Positions 1-8,895 of a DNA stretch of 64,000 nucleotides are shown piece by piece. Made by a program: the position numbers and the translations under genes. Below the pieces are notes generated by a model. That model ran no database searches. It worked only from the letters and a program-made list of their open reading frames with translations, and was not told where the DNA came from. The DNA lies in assembly GCA_965226925.1 (NCBI GenBank), contig CBDDEN010000011.1, positions 1,116,001-1,180,000 on the forward strand. The letters are read 5' to 3'. Position 1 is the stretch's first letter. The number at the start of each line of letters is the position of its first letter. The DNA is from CBDDCX01 sp965226925. GTDB taxonomy: Bacteria > Gemmatimonadota > Gemmatimonadetes > Longimicrobiales > Gaopeijiaceae.

Positions 1-298
1 CTTGAAGAAGAGTCGGCGCTGCATCTCGCTGAACCGGTCGCTGGGATTGAATCGCCCGCCCTCGTGGGATAGTCGTAGATCTTCTCGGAATCGGAGTCCC
101 GGAAGAAGTCCACGTACGTGACCCGGAACTCGGTGTCCAGGTTGTTGGACGGTCGCGCTCCCAGCGTCGCCGAGAGGCGTCGCGATCGACCCTGATAGGG
201 ATCACCCGAATAGAAGGGCGACTTCCCGCTCCGAAACATCGCGCCGACGTTAATCCGGTCCGAGAACTGATTGATGACGTTGGTAAGATCAAGCGATT
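1..298 (-). pseudogene. Fragment of outer-membrane beta-barrel protein (DUF5916-like C-terminus)
   Basis: Read on the minus strand this gives barrel-like alternating residues (LTNVINQFSDRINVGAMFRS, then TEFRVTYVDFFRDSDSEKIY). Near position 70 the frame changes and continues as NPSDRFSEMQRRLFFK, which resembles the last strand of DUF5916-type barrels. Residues normally expected between these parts seem to be missing, so a frameshift or small deletion is likely. The 5' side is cut at 298 by the IS1595 insertion, and the 3' end lies beyond the window edge. Family assignment rests on the look of the strands only. Confidence 0.5.
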
Positions 299-1722
299 GG
301 TGATTGTAATCCTGTTGCACGGGATACTGCGCATCAGTTAGCTTCCGGTGCATGGAAGACAAGACCGGGCATATCACTCTCTGGAGCGCCGTGTGCGCCG
401 CCGGAGCTGCCGTGATAGCTGGTTTTGGCATCCTTGGGGCAACCCTTCTCGTGGGCGGCGCTTTGGGAATCGCGGAGTCGCTTCGTGCATATCGGCCCAT
501 CGTGCGCCCCAAGCCACGCTACGATGCAAGCCAGGGTTTCCGGGCTCGCGTAAAGATCCACAACAAGGGTCGGGTGGCTGCAAAGAAATGTGCCGTGCGT
601 GTTGTGTCCGTTCGTGAGATTAGGCCAGGTGGTGTCCACCGCCGCTCCGATATCCCAACAATCCGCCTGCACTGGCAAGACACGGGCGGCGATCTACTCG
701 ATATTGTCGCTGATGACGACCCAGGGATCGAAGTGGTGTGCGCTGACTTCCCGCATCCGGTGGCCCGCCTCGGCCCTCACAAAATCTGGGAGGGGGGCAT
801 AACCCTCATTACGCTACGGGTTACGGGCGAGAACATACGTGCCGTCCAGCGCACTTTCTTTTTCTCCTGCCACCATCGCCGATATCACGCGGGATGGCGG
901 TGGGAAGAATGGCGCACCCCTTGGTATGCGCGGACTCGGCTACCGCCTCTACCGAGTCTCGCCTCGCCGCTTGCATCTGAGAAGGCGTCAACAACAGTTC
1001 ATCCCGAGACGGCACCCTACAGGGTTTCCCGTTGGAATCAGTATCCCAACTACGAGTGCGGGCAATGCCCGTTCAAGAACCTCGACAAGAGTCTACTGGT
1101 CCGCCACCTGAAGAACGACCATGGGATTGAAGTCGATCCCGATTCTATTCCTGACGCCCCCAACCGGGGTGTTGTCTTAATCCCCGTTCCGGGCGACATC
1201 CGCGAGATGGGCCTGGTAGACCGTGAGGAGCGGCTAAGGGCCTGGTGGGGGGCCGTGAAGGCACCACTGAACCCCGTAGACGCTGGTCTGCTCATGAAGC
1301 GACTGAGCTTCATGTACGGGGAACACTACCCTGAGATGAAGCCCTTCCTGAGCGAGGAAACGATAGAGGCGGTCGAGAAGAAGTACGGCCCCGTTGACCT
1401 GATTGCTGTGGGTTCCCATGGACACATGCGCGGCCTCTTGCGACGCGATATCAAGCGGGCTGCGAAGCAATTGGGGGTTGATCTTGGGGCCGTCCTCGGG
1501 AAATCGGGCGGCGAGTACGAAGAGTCCCTGAAGGCGCTTGAGTTGGGCGACCTCTCTGTCTACCCACCGGCGGAGCAGTTGAAGCGAGCCCGCGATCACT
1601 TCGTCGATGTCGTTGCGGAGGTGGAGACGGGGGGTGCTAGTCGTGCCAAAGTGGATGAGGCCAAAGATACGCTCTTGGAGAAGAGCCGAGCGTATAACGC
1701 AAGCGGTCCGGGCTACGTGAAG
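299..1722 (+). mobile_element. IS1595-family element copy A, left part
   Basis: Matches the left 1,424 bases of the complete copy at 12208-14800 apart from a few substitutions. It begins with the terminal repeat GGTGATTGTA and is preceded by the 8-bp target duplication AAGCGATT (291-298). Its other half now lies inverted at 3975-5146, and the partner duplication AATCGCTT lies at 3967-3974. The two parts, less the duplicated AAG, total 2,593 bp, exactly the length of the intact copy. An IS3 copy inserted at 1722 split it. Confidence 0.9.
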
Positions 1723-1809
1723 CGGAACCTGTCAACGACAATGGGACACTCTACGGGATTAATTAAAGAGCAATTTCCTGTGTGGAGAGGGGTGTGGTGG
1801 GAGGATTGA
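352..1809 (+). pseudogene. Passenger gene of IS1595 copy A, interrupted by IS3
   Basis: Nearly identical over about 457 codons to the intact 492-residue passenger gene at 12261-13739; differences include Arg/Leu at residue 183 and a Thr/Met change near the end. At 1722 an IS3 copy interrupts it, and reading runs about 29 codons into the IS end before a stop. The protein would keep its N-terminal membrane helix and the C2H2-type zinc finger but lose the acidic tail. The missing 3' end sits inverted at about 5107-5146. Confidence 0.85.
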
Positions 1810-2770
1810 TCCAGACGGCCTCCGGGAGCGGTTTGGGTTTGGGAACGCCTCTGACGAAGCGTTCGGGATGGGTGGTCCATGCCGTGTTGAGCACGGTTGT
1901 CCTGCGGGCGATAACGTTGTCGGCGCGCCCGAAGTGCACTTGTTCGGGGGTCAGCATCGAGATGCCCCCGTGCCTGTGCTCGGCATTGTACCAACGGAAG
2001 AACGATCGACAGAAGGTCTTGGCCTGGCCCTGGTCTCCGAACCGTCCGGGAAACGAGGGATGGTACTTCAAGGTCTTGAACTGAGCCTCGGAGAACGGAT
2101 TGTCATCCGAGACCTGAGGCCGGCTCAACGAGCGGGTCACGCCGAGGTCAGCGAGAAGTTGAGCGGTGCATTGGCTCGTCATTGGAGCTCCCCGATCCGA
2201 GTGCAGGGTCAGGACCCGGGGCTGGACGCCATGCTTCAGGCAGCTCTGCTGGATCAACCGGCCGGCCAGGGCCGAGTTCTCCCGGTCCGCCACCATCCAG
2301 CCCACGACGTAGCGGCTGTAGATGTCCAGGATCACGTACAGGTAGTAGTAGCTCCACTTCTTCGGCCCCAGCAGCCGCGTGATGTCCCAGGACCACACCT
2401 GGTTCGGCGCCGTGGCCATCAACTCGGGCTTCTTGTACTCGGGATGGGTGCGCTGCGCCCGGCGTTCCTGAACCGGCACCTCGGAGGCCAGAACACGATA
2501 CATCGTGCGTTCGCTGCACAGGTAGACCTCTTCGTCGAGCAGCGTGGCCACCACCTCGGCGGGTGAGCGGTCCACGAACCGCTCCGAACACAGCGTGTCG
2601 AAGACCTCGCCTCGTTCCGTCTCGCTCAATGCCCGGGCGGGCGTCGGGCGGGGCTGCCGTTGCCCGGTCGATGGGCCTCGACGACGGTACAACGTCGATC
2701 GGCAGACCTCGAGGACCGCGCACGCCGGTTTTACACCGACGTGCTTAGCCAGCTCATCGGCCGCCTTCAA
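1763..2770 (-). CDS. IS3-family transposase OrfB (DDE integrase domain), copy 1
   Basis: A 335-residue rve-type integrase core. The first catalytic Asp lies in VWSWDITRLLG (about residue 130), the second in LHSDRGAPM (about residue 193), and the Glu in DDNPFSEAQFKTLKYH (about residue 229). The first codon is TTG, overlapping the orfA stop as TTGA, so translation is coupled, as is usual in IS3 where an OrfAB fusion is also made by frameshifting. It differs from the other copies by Val for Ala near residue 19. Confidence 0.93.
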   Translation of the reverse strand: MKAADELAKHVGVKPACAVLEVCRSTLYRRRGPSTGQRQPRPTPARALSETERGEVFDTLCSERFVDRSPAEVVATLLDEEVYLCSERTMYRVLASEVPVQERRAQRTHPEYKKPELMATAPNQVWSWDITRLLGPKKWSYYYLYVILDIYSRYVVGWMVADRENSALAGRLIQQSCLKHGVQPRVLTLHSDRGAPMTSQCTAQLLADLGVTRSLSRPQVSDDNPFSEAQFKTLKYHPSFPGRFGDQGQAKTFCRSFFRWYNAEHRHGGISMLTPEQVHFGRADNVIARRTTVLNTAWTTHPERFVRGVPKPKPLPEAVWINPPTTPLSTQEIAL

Positions 2771-3216
2771 GAGTTCGTCCCGTCGTCGAGGCTTATCCCC
2801 AGCAGCCCCGCAACTTTTCCCTGCACGTCGATGATCAGGTGTGCCTTCCTGAGCTCATCCTCGAGCCGAGCATTGCGGCGCTCCAGCTTGCGTACCTTCT
2901 CATCCAGAGGATTTCGCTCCGGCTTGCGGCCGCGTTTCTTCGACAGGGCCTTCAGCGACCCGCTATGCGCCGCCTTGCGCCACGTCGTCAGGTGCGACGA
3001 GTACAGGCCCTCGCGCCGCAGGAGCTGGCCCACCTCGCCGGGCTCGGTGCACCGGTCCGCTTCTTCGACGATCCGCAGCTTGTACGACGGACTGAACCGC
3101 CGGCGTAGCGGCCTATCTACTACCTCCGGGTCCGCAGGAGCTGCCGCGCTTCGCTTGGCCCCCCCGGTTCGAGGGGCACTACCATTCTCTTCCATTCTCT
3201 CTCGCAGTCCCAACAT
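2767..3216 (-). CDS. IS3-family transposase OrfA (HTH), copy 1
   Basis: A 149-residue OrfA. The helix-turn-helix region is RFSPSYKLRIVEEADRC and the following residues of about 45-95. A leucine-zipper-like coiled coil (VRKLERRNARLEDELRKA) precedes the C-terminus. This part binds the element ends and multimerises. The same protein is encoded at 5220-5669 and 23944-24393. Confidence 0.92.
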   Translation of the reverse strand: MLGLRERMEENGSAPRTGGAKRSAAAPADPEVVDRPLRRRFSPSYKLRIVEEADRCTEPGEVGQLLRREGLYSSHLTTWRKAAHSGSLKALSKKRGRKPERNPLDEKVRKLERRNARLEDELRKAHLIIDVQGKVAGLLGISLDDGTNS

Positions 3217-3289
3217 GTTCGTTTTCTCTGCCTTCGCCCTACTCTAATTCTTTGCGTGCTCTGTGTCTCACGTACGTTGGCAGAGAGGG

Positions 3290-3770
3290 CGGGGCCCGCG
3301 CCCGGGGCTGGAAGATCGCCGTCGAGGAACCGCTCCATCTCTGCCACCTCACCAAGGCCAGCAGCAGCGCGGAGAGACAACACCTGGGCCCCGTGCACGG
3401 AGCGCAGCCAAAACGATAGATCGGAATGCGCCCAGTACACCGACTCTTCGAGCGGAGTCCAAGGTGCCCCAGACTCTACCATCGCCCCCGCCGCAAGAAG
3501 AAACGACGCCATCGGCTCCGATCCGATACTCGCAGCGGCGACGATGGGCTCATTGAGATCGGCACCTCGATCCACCAGAACACGCATGAAGCGCTCGGGC
3601 TCAGCTATCTTGCCCTCCCCACCGTCCAGGACGAGGAACTGCAGGAGCGTCGGGTGGCTGCAGCTCGATCGCGCAGTGACGAGGTCTGGACTCCTGACGA
3701 GAAGCGAGACGAATTCCTCAAGTCTTCCGGACCACGCAGCCAGCATGATTGGTTGAAACCGGGCGTCCAC
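3290..3770 (-). pseudogene. Ankyrin-repeat protein, N-terminal part (split by IS3 and inversion)
   Basis: About 160 residues with ankyrin-like helices (IMLAAWSGRLEEFVSLLV, MRVLVDRGADLNEP, MASFLLAAGAMVESG). It ends in frame at GAGP, where the IS3 copy begins. Joining it to the ankyrin fragment at 6714-7051 through the shared CCG gives a continuous frame (GAGP then VRFPWGSLSDEPQG) of about 270 residues. In the ancestral order this was one plus-strand gene. The 200 bases upstream (3771-3966) show no gene. Confidence 0.85.
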
Positions 3771-4034
3771 TCTTCCTCCGACATCGGAGCACTACGGAGT
3801 TCTCTTGGGGATGCCTAACGGATTGCGATTCACCTCACTGCGTTCGGTGGTCTCGGCGTAAAGCGAACCGATCTTCGAAAGCAGTACGGCGCCTCGGCTC
3901 TGCTGCGCGGCTAAGATGGTGACCGCAAGCGAAGCGCGCGAGCCAGATGCTTACCGCGACAGCAGCAATCGCTTGGCGGTTGTATATCTCTTGCACGGCT
4001 GTCCCTATCGCAGTATATTGATTGTATGGCATCG

Positions 4035-4196
4035 TTACTCGGTTTTCGGCTCTTTCGGCTCGCTTTCCTGAGCCACGCGTTTCAACTCCTTCACGACGCG
4101 TTTGCTGAACACCTTCTGCATGATCTCGTCTCCCGTGAGTTTGCTCACGTCCTTGGGGAGCCGGTCCTTCTCTCTGCGCTTGGTGGAATCAACCAT
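4035..4196 (-). CDS. Small basic protein divergent from IS1595 transposase (copy A)
   Basis: A 53-residue frame (MVDSTKRREKDRLPKDVSKL, ending EPKEPKTE) that reads away from the transposase. The two start codons overlap on opposite strands at 4195-4197. It is conserved in the second copy (14579-14740). Charged and helical, with no family I recognise. It could instead be non-coding leader sequence that happens to be open; its protein-like composition favours a real gene. Confidence 0.45.
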   Translation of the reverse strand: MVDSTKRREKDRLPKDVSKLTGDEIMQKVFSKRVVKELKRVAQESEPKEPKTE

Positions 4197-5106
4197 GTCG
4201 AGCACCGCCAATATCAATCTGATGTCGTTGATGGATCGCTTCGGAACCGAAGAGACCTGCCGGGAATACCTCGAAAAGCTGCGCTGGCCGTCTGGTGTCG
4301 CCTGCCCGCGTTGCGGTGACATGTCCGTATCCGAGATCACCACTCGGGACCAGTTCGATTGCAACGGATGCCGCTACCGCTTCTCTGTGACCTCGGGGAC
4401 GATCTTCGACAACACCAAGCTTCCTCTGCGGAAGTGGTTCGTGGCCATGTACCTGATGATCGAGTCTAAGAAGGGGATCAGCGCGAACCAGATGAAGCGC
4501 ACCCTCGGAGTCTCCTACAAGACCGCTTGGCACCTCTGTCACCGCATCCGTGAGGCCATGACTACCGACCGCTTCGAGGGACCGACGCTGTTCGGGATCA
4601 TCGAAGTGGACGAGACGTTTGTCGGTGGTCGCCAGCGAGGCAAGGGCAGAGGACCCTACTCGACGACCAACAAGTCCATCGTCGTGGGTGCCGTGCAGCG
4701 TGACGGGCGCGTCCGCCTGGAGCGCATCCCGAACACGAAACGGGCCACCTTGGACGACTTCATCAAGCGCACCGTCACCGATGAAGCCCTCGCCATCTAC
4801 ACCGACGAGTTTCCGGCCTACCGTGGCCTCGGGGACCGTATGGGCATCGAGCATGACACCGTGCAGCACAACCTCGACGAATGGGTCGTGGGCGATGTCC
4901 ACACGAACAGCGTCGAAGGCATGTGGAGCCTGTTCAAGCGTTCCGTCATGGGTGCCTTCCACAAGATCAGCGTGAAGCATATGGACCGTTACCTCGAAGA
5001 GCTTGAATGGCGCTTCAACAACAGGGATAACCCGCTCATTTTCCGGGATCTTCTTCTTCGGATTCTTGACGGGAAGGCTCTTCGCTATCGAAGCTTGACG
5101 GCATAG
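4195..5106 (+). CDS. IS1595-family (ISXO2-like) transposase, copy A
   Basis: 303 residues. An N-terminal zinc ribbon (CPRCG and CNGCRYRFSV, about residues 41-65) is followed by the typical SGTIFDNTKLPLRKWF segment and an ISXO2-like catalytic core. Catalytic candidates are the Asp of IEVDETFVGG (about residue 142), the Asp of IYTDEFPAYRG and the Asn/Glu of HTNSVEGMWSLFKR. ATG 4195 is chosen because the zinc-ribbon fold starts soon after it. Its 3' end overlaps the 3' end of the passenger gene in the intact arrangement. Confidence 0.92.
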   Translation: MSSTANINLMSLMDRFGTEETCREYLEKLRWPSGVACPRCGDMSVSEITTRDQFDCNGCRYRFSVTSGTIFDNTKLPLRKWFVAMYLMIESKKGISANQMKRTLGVSYKTAWHLCHRIREAMTTDRFEGPTLFGIIEVDETFVGGRQRGKGRGPYSTTNKSIVVGAVQRDGRVRLERIPNTKRATLDDFIKRTVTDEALAIYTDEFPAYRGLGDRMGIEHDTVQHNLDEWVVGDVHTNSVEGMWSLFKRSVMGAFHKISVKHMDRYLEELEWRFNNRDNPLIFRDLLLRILDGKALRYRSLTA

Positions 5107-5219
5107 CCAGCCGCTTCAATGACTCCTGAATAAGCTCAAAGTCCTTCCCTCTCTGCCAACGTACGTGAGACACAGAGCACGCAAAGAATTAGAGTAGGGC
5201 GAAGGCAGAGAAAACGAAC

Positions 5220-5669
5220 ATGTTGGGACTGCGAGAGAGAATGGAAGAGAATGGTAGTGCCCCTCGAACCGGGGGGGCCAAGCGAAGCGCGGCAGCTCCT
5301 GCGGACCCGGAGGTAGTAGATAGGCCGCTACGCCGGCGGTTCAGTCCGTCGTACAAGCTGCGGATCGTCGAAGAAGCGGACCGGTGCACCGAGCCCGGCG
5401 AGGTGGGCCAGCTCCTGCGGCGCGAGGGCCTGTACTCGTCGCACCTGACGACGTGGCGCAAGGCGGCGCATAGCGGGTCGCTGAAGGCCCTGTCGAAGAA
5501 ACGCGGCCGCAAGCCGGAGCGAAATCCTCTGGATGAGAAGGTACGCAAGCTGGAGCGCCGCAATGCTCGGCTCGAGGATGAGCTCAGGAAGGCACACCTG
5601 ATCATCGACGTGCAGGGAAAAGTTGCGGGGCTGCTGGGGATAAGCCTCGACGACGGGACGAACTCTTGA
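5220..5669 (+). CDS. IS3-family transposase OrfA (HTH), copy 2
   Basis: 149 residues, with the same protein sequence as copies 1 and 3. The N-terminal tail is Gly/Ala-rich, the HTH lies around residues 45-95, and a coiled coil near residue 120 precedes the overlap with orfB. It starts at ATG 5220 after GAGAAAACGAAC. Confidence 0.92.
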   Translation: MLGLRERMEENGSAPRTGGAKRSAAAPADPEVVDRPLRRRFSPSYKLRIVEEADRCTEPGEVGQLLRREGLYSSHLTTWRKAAHSGSLKALSKKRGRKPERNPLDEKVRKLERRNARLEDELRKAHLIIDVQGKVAGLLGISLDDGTNS

Positions 5670-6673
5670 AGGCGGCCGATGAGCTGGCTAAGCACGTCGG
5701 TGTAAAACCGGCGTGCGCGGCCCTCGAGGTCTGCCGATCGACGTTGTACCGTCGTCGAGGCCCATCGACCGGGCAACGGCAGCCCCGCCCGACGCCCGCC
5801 CGGGCATTGAGCGAGACGGAACGAGGCGAGGTCTTCGACACGCTGTGTTCGGAGCGGTTCGTGGACCGCTCACCCGCCGAGGTGGTGGCCACGCTGCTCG
5901 ACGAAGAGGTCTACCTGTGCAGCGAACGCACGATGTATCGTGTTCTGGCCTCCGAGGTGCCGGTTCAGGAACGCCGGGCGCAGCGCACCCATCCCGAGTA
6001 CAAGAAGCCCGAGTTGATGGCCACGGCGCCGAACCAGGTGTGGTCCTGGGACATCACGCGGCTGCTGGGGCCGAAGAAGTGGAGCTACTACTACCTGTAC
6101 GTGATCCTGGACATCTACAGCCGCTACGTCGTGGGCTGGATGGTGGCGGACCGGGAGAACTCGGCCCTGGCCGGCCGGTTGATCCAGCAGAGCTGCCTGA
6201 AGCATGGCGTCCAGCCCCGGGTCCTGACCCTGCACTCGGATCGGGGAGCTCCAATGACGAGCCAATGCACCGCTCAACTTCTCGCTGACCTCGGCGTGAC
6301 CCGCTCGTTGAGCCGGCCTCAGGTCTCGGATGACAATCCGTTCTCCGAGGCTCAGTTCAAGACCTTGAAGTACCATCCCTCGTTTCCCGGACGGTTCGGA
6401 GACCAGGGCCAGGCCAAGACCTTCTGTCGATCGTTCTTCCGTTGGTACAATGCCGAGCACAGGCACGGGGGCATCTCGATGCTGACCCCCGAACAAGTGC
6501 ACTTCGGGCGCGCCGACAACGTTATCGCCCGCAGGACAACCGTGCTCAACACGGCATGGACCACCCATCCCGAACGCTTCGTCAGAGGCGTTCCCAAACC
6601 CAAACCGCTCCCGGAGGCCGTCTGGATCAATCCTCCCACCACACCCCTCTCCACACAGGAAATTGCTCTTTAA
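5666..6673 (+). CDS. IS3-family transposase OrfB (DDE integrase domain), copy 2
   Basis: 335-residue catalytic subunit with the same D, D, E positions as copy 1. The TTG start overlaps the orfA stop by 4 bases. It has Ala at residue 19, where copy 1 has Val, and is otherwise the same as far as I can read. The frame is intact, so this copy may be able to transpose. Confidence 0.93.
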   Translation: MKAADELAKHVGVKPACAALEVCRSTLYRRRGPSTGQRQPRPTPARALSETERGEVFDTLCSERFVDRSPAEVVATLLDEEVYLCSERTMYRVLASEVPVQERRAQRTHPEYKKPELMATAPNQVWSWDITRLLGPKKWSYYYLYVILDIYSRYVVGWMVADRENSALAGRLIQQSCLKHGVQPRVLTLHSDRGAPMTSQCTAQLLADLGVTRSLSRPQVSDDNPFSEAQFKTLKYHPSFPGRFGDQGQAKTFCRSFFRWYNAEHRHGGISMLTPEQVHFGRADNVIARRTTVLNTAWTTHPERFVRGVPKPKPLPEAVWINPPTTPLSTQEIAL

Positions 6674-6713
6674 TTAATCCCGTAGAGTGTCCCATTGTCG
6701 TTGACAGGTTCCG

Positions 6714-7051
6714 CCGTGAGGTTCCCCTGGGGCTCGCTGTCTGATGAACCGCAGGGCGTGCTGGATCAGGCGCTAGTGATCGCGGCCAAGAACGGACGTT
6801 CCGGCGCGGTGCAGCGGCTCCTCACATGCGGTGCAAACGCGAATGCGTTCCCTCGCGGAGTTCACGAACGGGGGTCCGCACTCCATCTGGCCGCGATGTG
6901 CGGGCATCGGGAGATCGTAGACCTGTTGCTGGATGCCGGCGGCGATCCATCGCAACGAGATCCTGAGCACGGTTCGAGTCCATCAGGCTGGGCGAAGCAC
7001 GGAAGTCATCCCGAGCTCGCGACCTTCCTTAAAGGCCTAGAGTCCGCCTGA
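6714..7051 (+). pseudogene. Ankyrin-repeat protein, C-terminal part
   Basis: About 110 residues with two clear ankyrin units (ALVIAAKNGRSGAVQRLLTC, then SALHLAAMCGHREIVDLLLD). It follows IS3 copy 2 directly and lacks its own start. It is the missing end of the fragment at 3290-3770: in-frame joining across CCG restores one gene. Confidence 0.85.
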
Positions 7052-7091
7052 TCGAAGGGATTCTTGAGATCAAGTTTGAGTGCAACAACAG

Positions 7092-7230
7092 CTAGGCGGC
7101 GGTAGAGAGTAGGAAACATTCCCTTGGGGTTCGGAAGGCGAGACGCTTGCGGGGCCTGTTGTTGAGGTTGTCAGCAATGCGGTCGCAGTCGCGTTGGGGT
7201 GAGGTGGGCGAGGCTGATTCTCTTGGTCCT
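7092..7230 (-). pseudogene. IS30-family transposase C-terminal remnant
   Basis: The minus strand reads RIADNLNNRPRKRLAFRTPR, then ECFLLSTAA and a stop. This is the hallmark end of IS30 transposases (NLNNRPRK followed by RTPxE). The upstream catalytic part is absent, so only a scar remains. Confidence 0.75.
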
Positions 7231-7280
7231 CGCGTAGCCAGGACTCGACGAGTGCCCAATCGGCGGTAGTGAAGGCATCG

Positions 7281-7325
7281 TTGACACACCACCGCCAGTC
7301 AGTGTACTTTGTGATGCAAAGTACA
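7281..7325 (+). promoter_or_regulatory. Promoter -35 and palindromic operator
   Basis: TTGACA at 7281-7286. Seventeen bases on, the -10 position falls inside a perfect 9-bp inverted repeat, TGTACTTTG (7303-7311) and CAAAGTACA (7317-7325), separated by TGATG. An inverted repeat overlapping the -10 fits a repressor operator controlling the membrane protein gene that starts at 7345. The regulator is not evident in the window. Confidence 0.55.
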
Positions 7326-7344
7326 CCATGTACGGAGGCTGTTT

Positions 7345-7800
7345 ATGCCCCGTTGGTTAAGGATCATCCGTGGGATGATCGGTATGGGACTGACCTTTTC
7401 CGCGGGTGTCGGCGTGGTCGCTTCGCTGATCGCCGTTCTCCCGTGGCTGCTCCTTGGGGGCGATCGCGAGATGATCCGGATCGTCATCGCAAGCTCGATC
7501 TGGGCCTTCCCGATCGGTGTGGCCTTCTCTGGTGTTCTGGCGCTAACCAGAGCCGGCCGCGCGTTCGACAGGCTCTCGCTCCCCCACTTCGCCGCACTGG
7601 GTGCTGGAGCCGGGCTTCTCCTCTTTGGGTTGCTTGCCGTAAACGCCTGGCACGCGTGGTCCGTCTCGACCGCCATCGTGAACGCGACGATCTTCGTGCT
7701 CTTGGGCGGTGGATCGGCCACAGCGACCTTGATGCTCGCCCGAAGAGCGGGGCCGGCGCTCAAGTCCGGCGACGAATCGCGCCGCCTGGGTGAGGGGTAG
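7345..7800 (+). CDS. Four-helix membrane protein, unknown function
   Basis: 151 residues with about four hydrophobic segments (roughly 10-40, 48-68, 82-105 and 112-132) and a short polar tail. A Shine-Dalgarno GGAGG at 7335-7339 sits well for ATG 7345. The palindromic operator upstream implies that it is regulated. No family recognised; it stands alone between debris. Confidence 0.7.
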   Translation: MPRWLRIIRGMIGMGLTFSAGVGVVASLIAVLPWLLLGGDREMIRIVIASSIWAFPIGVAFSGVLALTRAGRAFDRLSLPHFAALGAGAGLLLFGLLAVNAWHAWSVSTAIVNATIFVLLGGGSATATLMLARRAGPALKSGDESRRLGEG

Positions 7801-7828
7801 GGTCCGCAGACACACCGCGGTCACAGGG

Positions 7829-7963
7829 CTTAGCGTGCGCACCTACCTGCGCGTGGTCGATATCGCAACTGCCGGCGAAGCGGCGGAGCAACTGGGAGCT
7901 GAGATTGCCCTCGAACCCGTGGAGATTGGTGGACACGGGAAGATCGCGATCGTCGCCGAGTGG
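7829..7963 (+). pseudogene. VOC/glyoxalase-like C-terminal remnant
   Basis: Reads TYLRVVDIATAGEAAEQLGA, then EIALEPVEIGGHGKIAIVAE, like the second beta-alpha-beta half of VOC proteins (the segment where ELGA, PxxIxGxG and the following strand occur). There is no start and the expected end is replaced by unrelated sequence, so this is a scar. Confidence 0.5.
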
Positions 7964-8000
7964 GTCCAGCCAAAGCGCCGGAGAACGCCTGTGAAGCCGG

Positions 8001-8723
8001 CTACGGTGTGGTGGTGCCAGATTCTGAGCGATCGACTTCGGACCCACGGGTCAGGTACTCGAGCGCGTCAGCCCACTGGAGCAGGTCTCGCCGGCCCTTG
8101 GGGGAGAGGTCGTAGTGGCCAGTCTTCACGCGATCGAACCAGCCGTAGTGATTGTCTCGCAGAATCGGTCCAGCGCGGGGCACGTGGGCGCGCTCGCGGA
8201 TGACGCTGACCTTGAGGACGCCCTCCTCGGCCAACTCGCGCGCGCACCGGAGCGCGTCCTGACGATACGCGGTGAGCCGTTGGCGGGCGACGGAGCCTCC
8301 AGCCTCCGGATCCCCGACCCGCTCGGCGAACTCCCTAAGCAGGCGCTCGCGGCGTCTGGTGTCTGCCCTGGGCCGGTAAGGGGAAGGATCCAGGACCGGC
8401 ACGACGTTTCCACGCGCAGACACAGTGAGAAGGCCTAGGCCGAGGCGCCGAAGCAGACCCGTCACTTGCTTCTTCCTGGAACGCCAAGAGGCGCTGTGGC
8501 CCTTTCCGATCCGGAAGGCAATGTAGACCGTTGCGGAGACCGAGAGTCGGTCGACGGCCTGAAGAACGAGAGCCAGGCTGAGGCGCTCTTTCAACTCGAC
8601 CACAACCGGGCCATCGTCCCCTCGTACGGCCACGATGTCGCACGCCCCGACCTCGCCCTTCACCGTGTAGCCTTGAGCTTCCAGGAACCGCTTGACCGGG
8701 CCGTAGAGGTCGACTTCAGGCAT
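8001..8723 (-). CDS. DUF2161-type PD-(D/E)XK nuclease-like protein
   Basis: 240 residues from ATG 8723 (PEVDLYGPVKRFLEAQGYTV, then KGEVGACDIVAVRGDDGPVV and VELK). The Asp of ACDIVAV (about residue 29) and the VELK Glu/Lys (about residues 41-43) form a PD-(D/E)XK-like site. The C-terminal half looks like a DUF2161 helical/winged region (YRQDALRCARELAEEGVLKV). The frame extends upstream to 8882 but that part looks non-coding, so the internal ATG is preferred. Substrate unknown. Confidence 0.75.
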   Translation of the reverse strand: MPEVDLYGPVKRFLEAQGYTVKGEVGACDIVAVRGDDGPVVVELKERLSLALVLQAVDRLSVSATVYIAFRIGKGHSASWRSRKKQVTGLLRRLGLGLLTVSARGNVVPVLDPSPYRPRADTRRRERLLREFAERVGDPEAGGSVARQRLTAYRQDALRCARELAEEGVLKVSVIRERAHVPRAGPILRDNHYGWFDRVKTGHYDLSPKGRRDLLQWADALEYLTRGSEVDRSESGTTTP

Positions 8724-8895
8724 TGCGTACCATCGCTCCCTGCCCTCCTCTCTCTCGGGTCCGAGCGCGCGGGCCCGCCCGCGCTGTCGACGTGCTATTG
8801 TACCTTTGCGGGAAGGCCGGTGGCCAGGTGGTCCGGCCCCGGGGGCCGAGCCATCCCTCGTAACCATCCCCGGACGGGACACGCCTCAGAGGCAG

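Larger units (their letters stand above)
1723..3289 (-). mobile_element. IS3-family element, copy 1 (1,567 bp)
   Basis: Carries orfA and orfB on the minus strand. The copies at 5147-6713 and 23871-25437 have exactly the same length. Imperfect terminal repeats: CCCTCTCTGCCAACG at one end and, on the opposite strand, CGGAACCTGTCAACG at the other. The two flanks do not match each other (AAG at 1720-1722, CGG at 3290-3292). They pair instead with the flanks of copy 2, which shows that recombination between copies 1 and 2 inverted the DNA between them. Confidence 0.93.
3975..5146 (+). mobile_element. IS1595-family element copy A, right part (inverted)
   Basis: Contains the transposase and the small divergent gene. 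The terminal repeat starts GGCGGTTGTATATCTCTTGC, preceded by the 8-bp duplication AATCGCTT (3967-3974), which is the reverse complement of AAGCGATT at 291-298. The inner edge (CTT at 5144-5146) abuts IS3 copy 2. Orientation is opposite to the left part because of the IS3-mediated inversion. Confidence 0.9.
5147..6713 (+). mobile_element. IS3-family element, copy 2 (1,567 bp)
   Basis: Plus-strand orientation, opposite to copy 1. The left flank is CTT (5144-5146) and the right flank CCG (6714-6716). These do not match each other but match the flanks of copy 1: AAG with its reverse complement CTT, CCG with CGG. The outer sequence joins the C-terminal half of the ankyrin gene. Confidence 0.93.
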
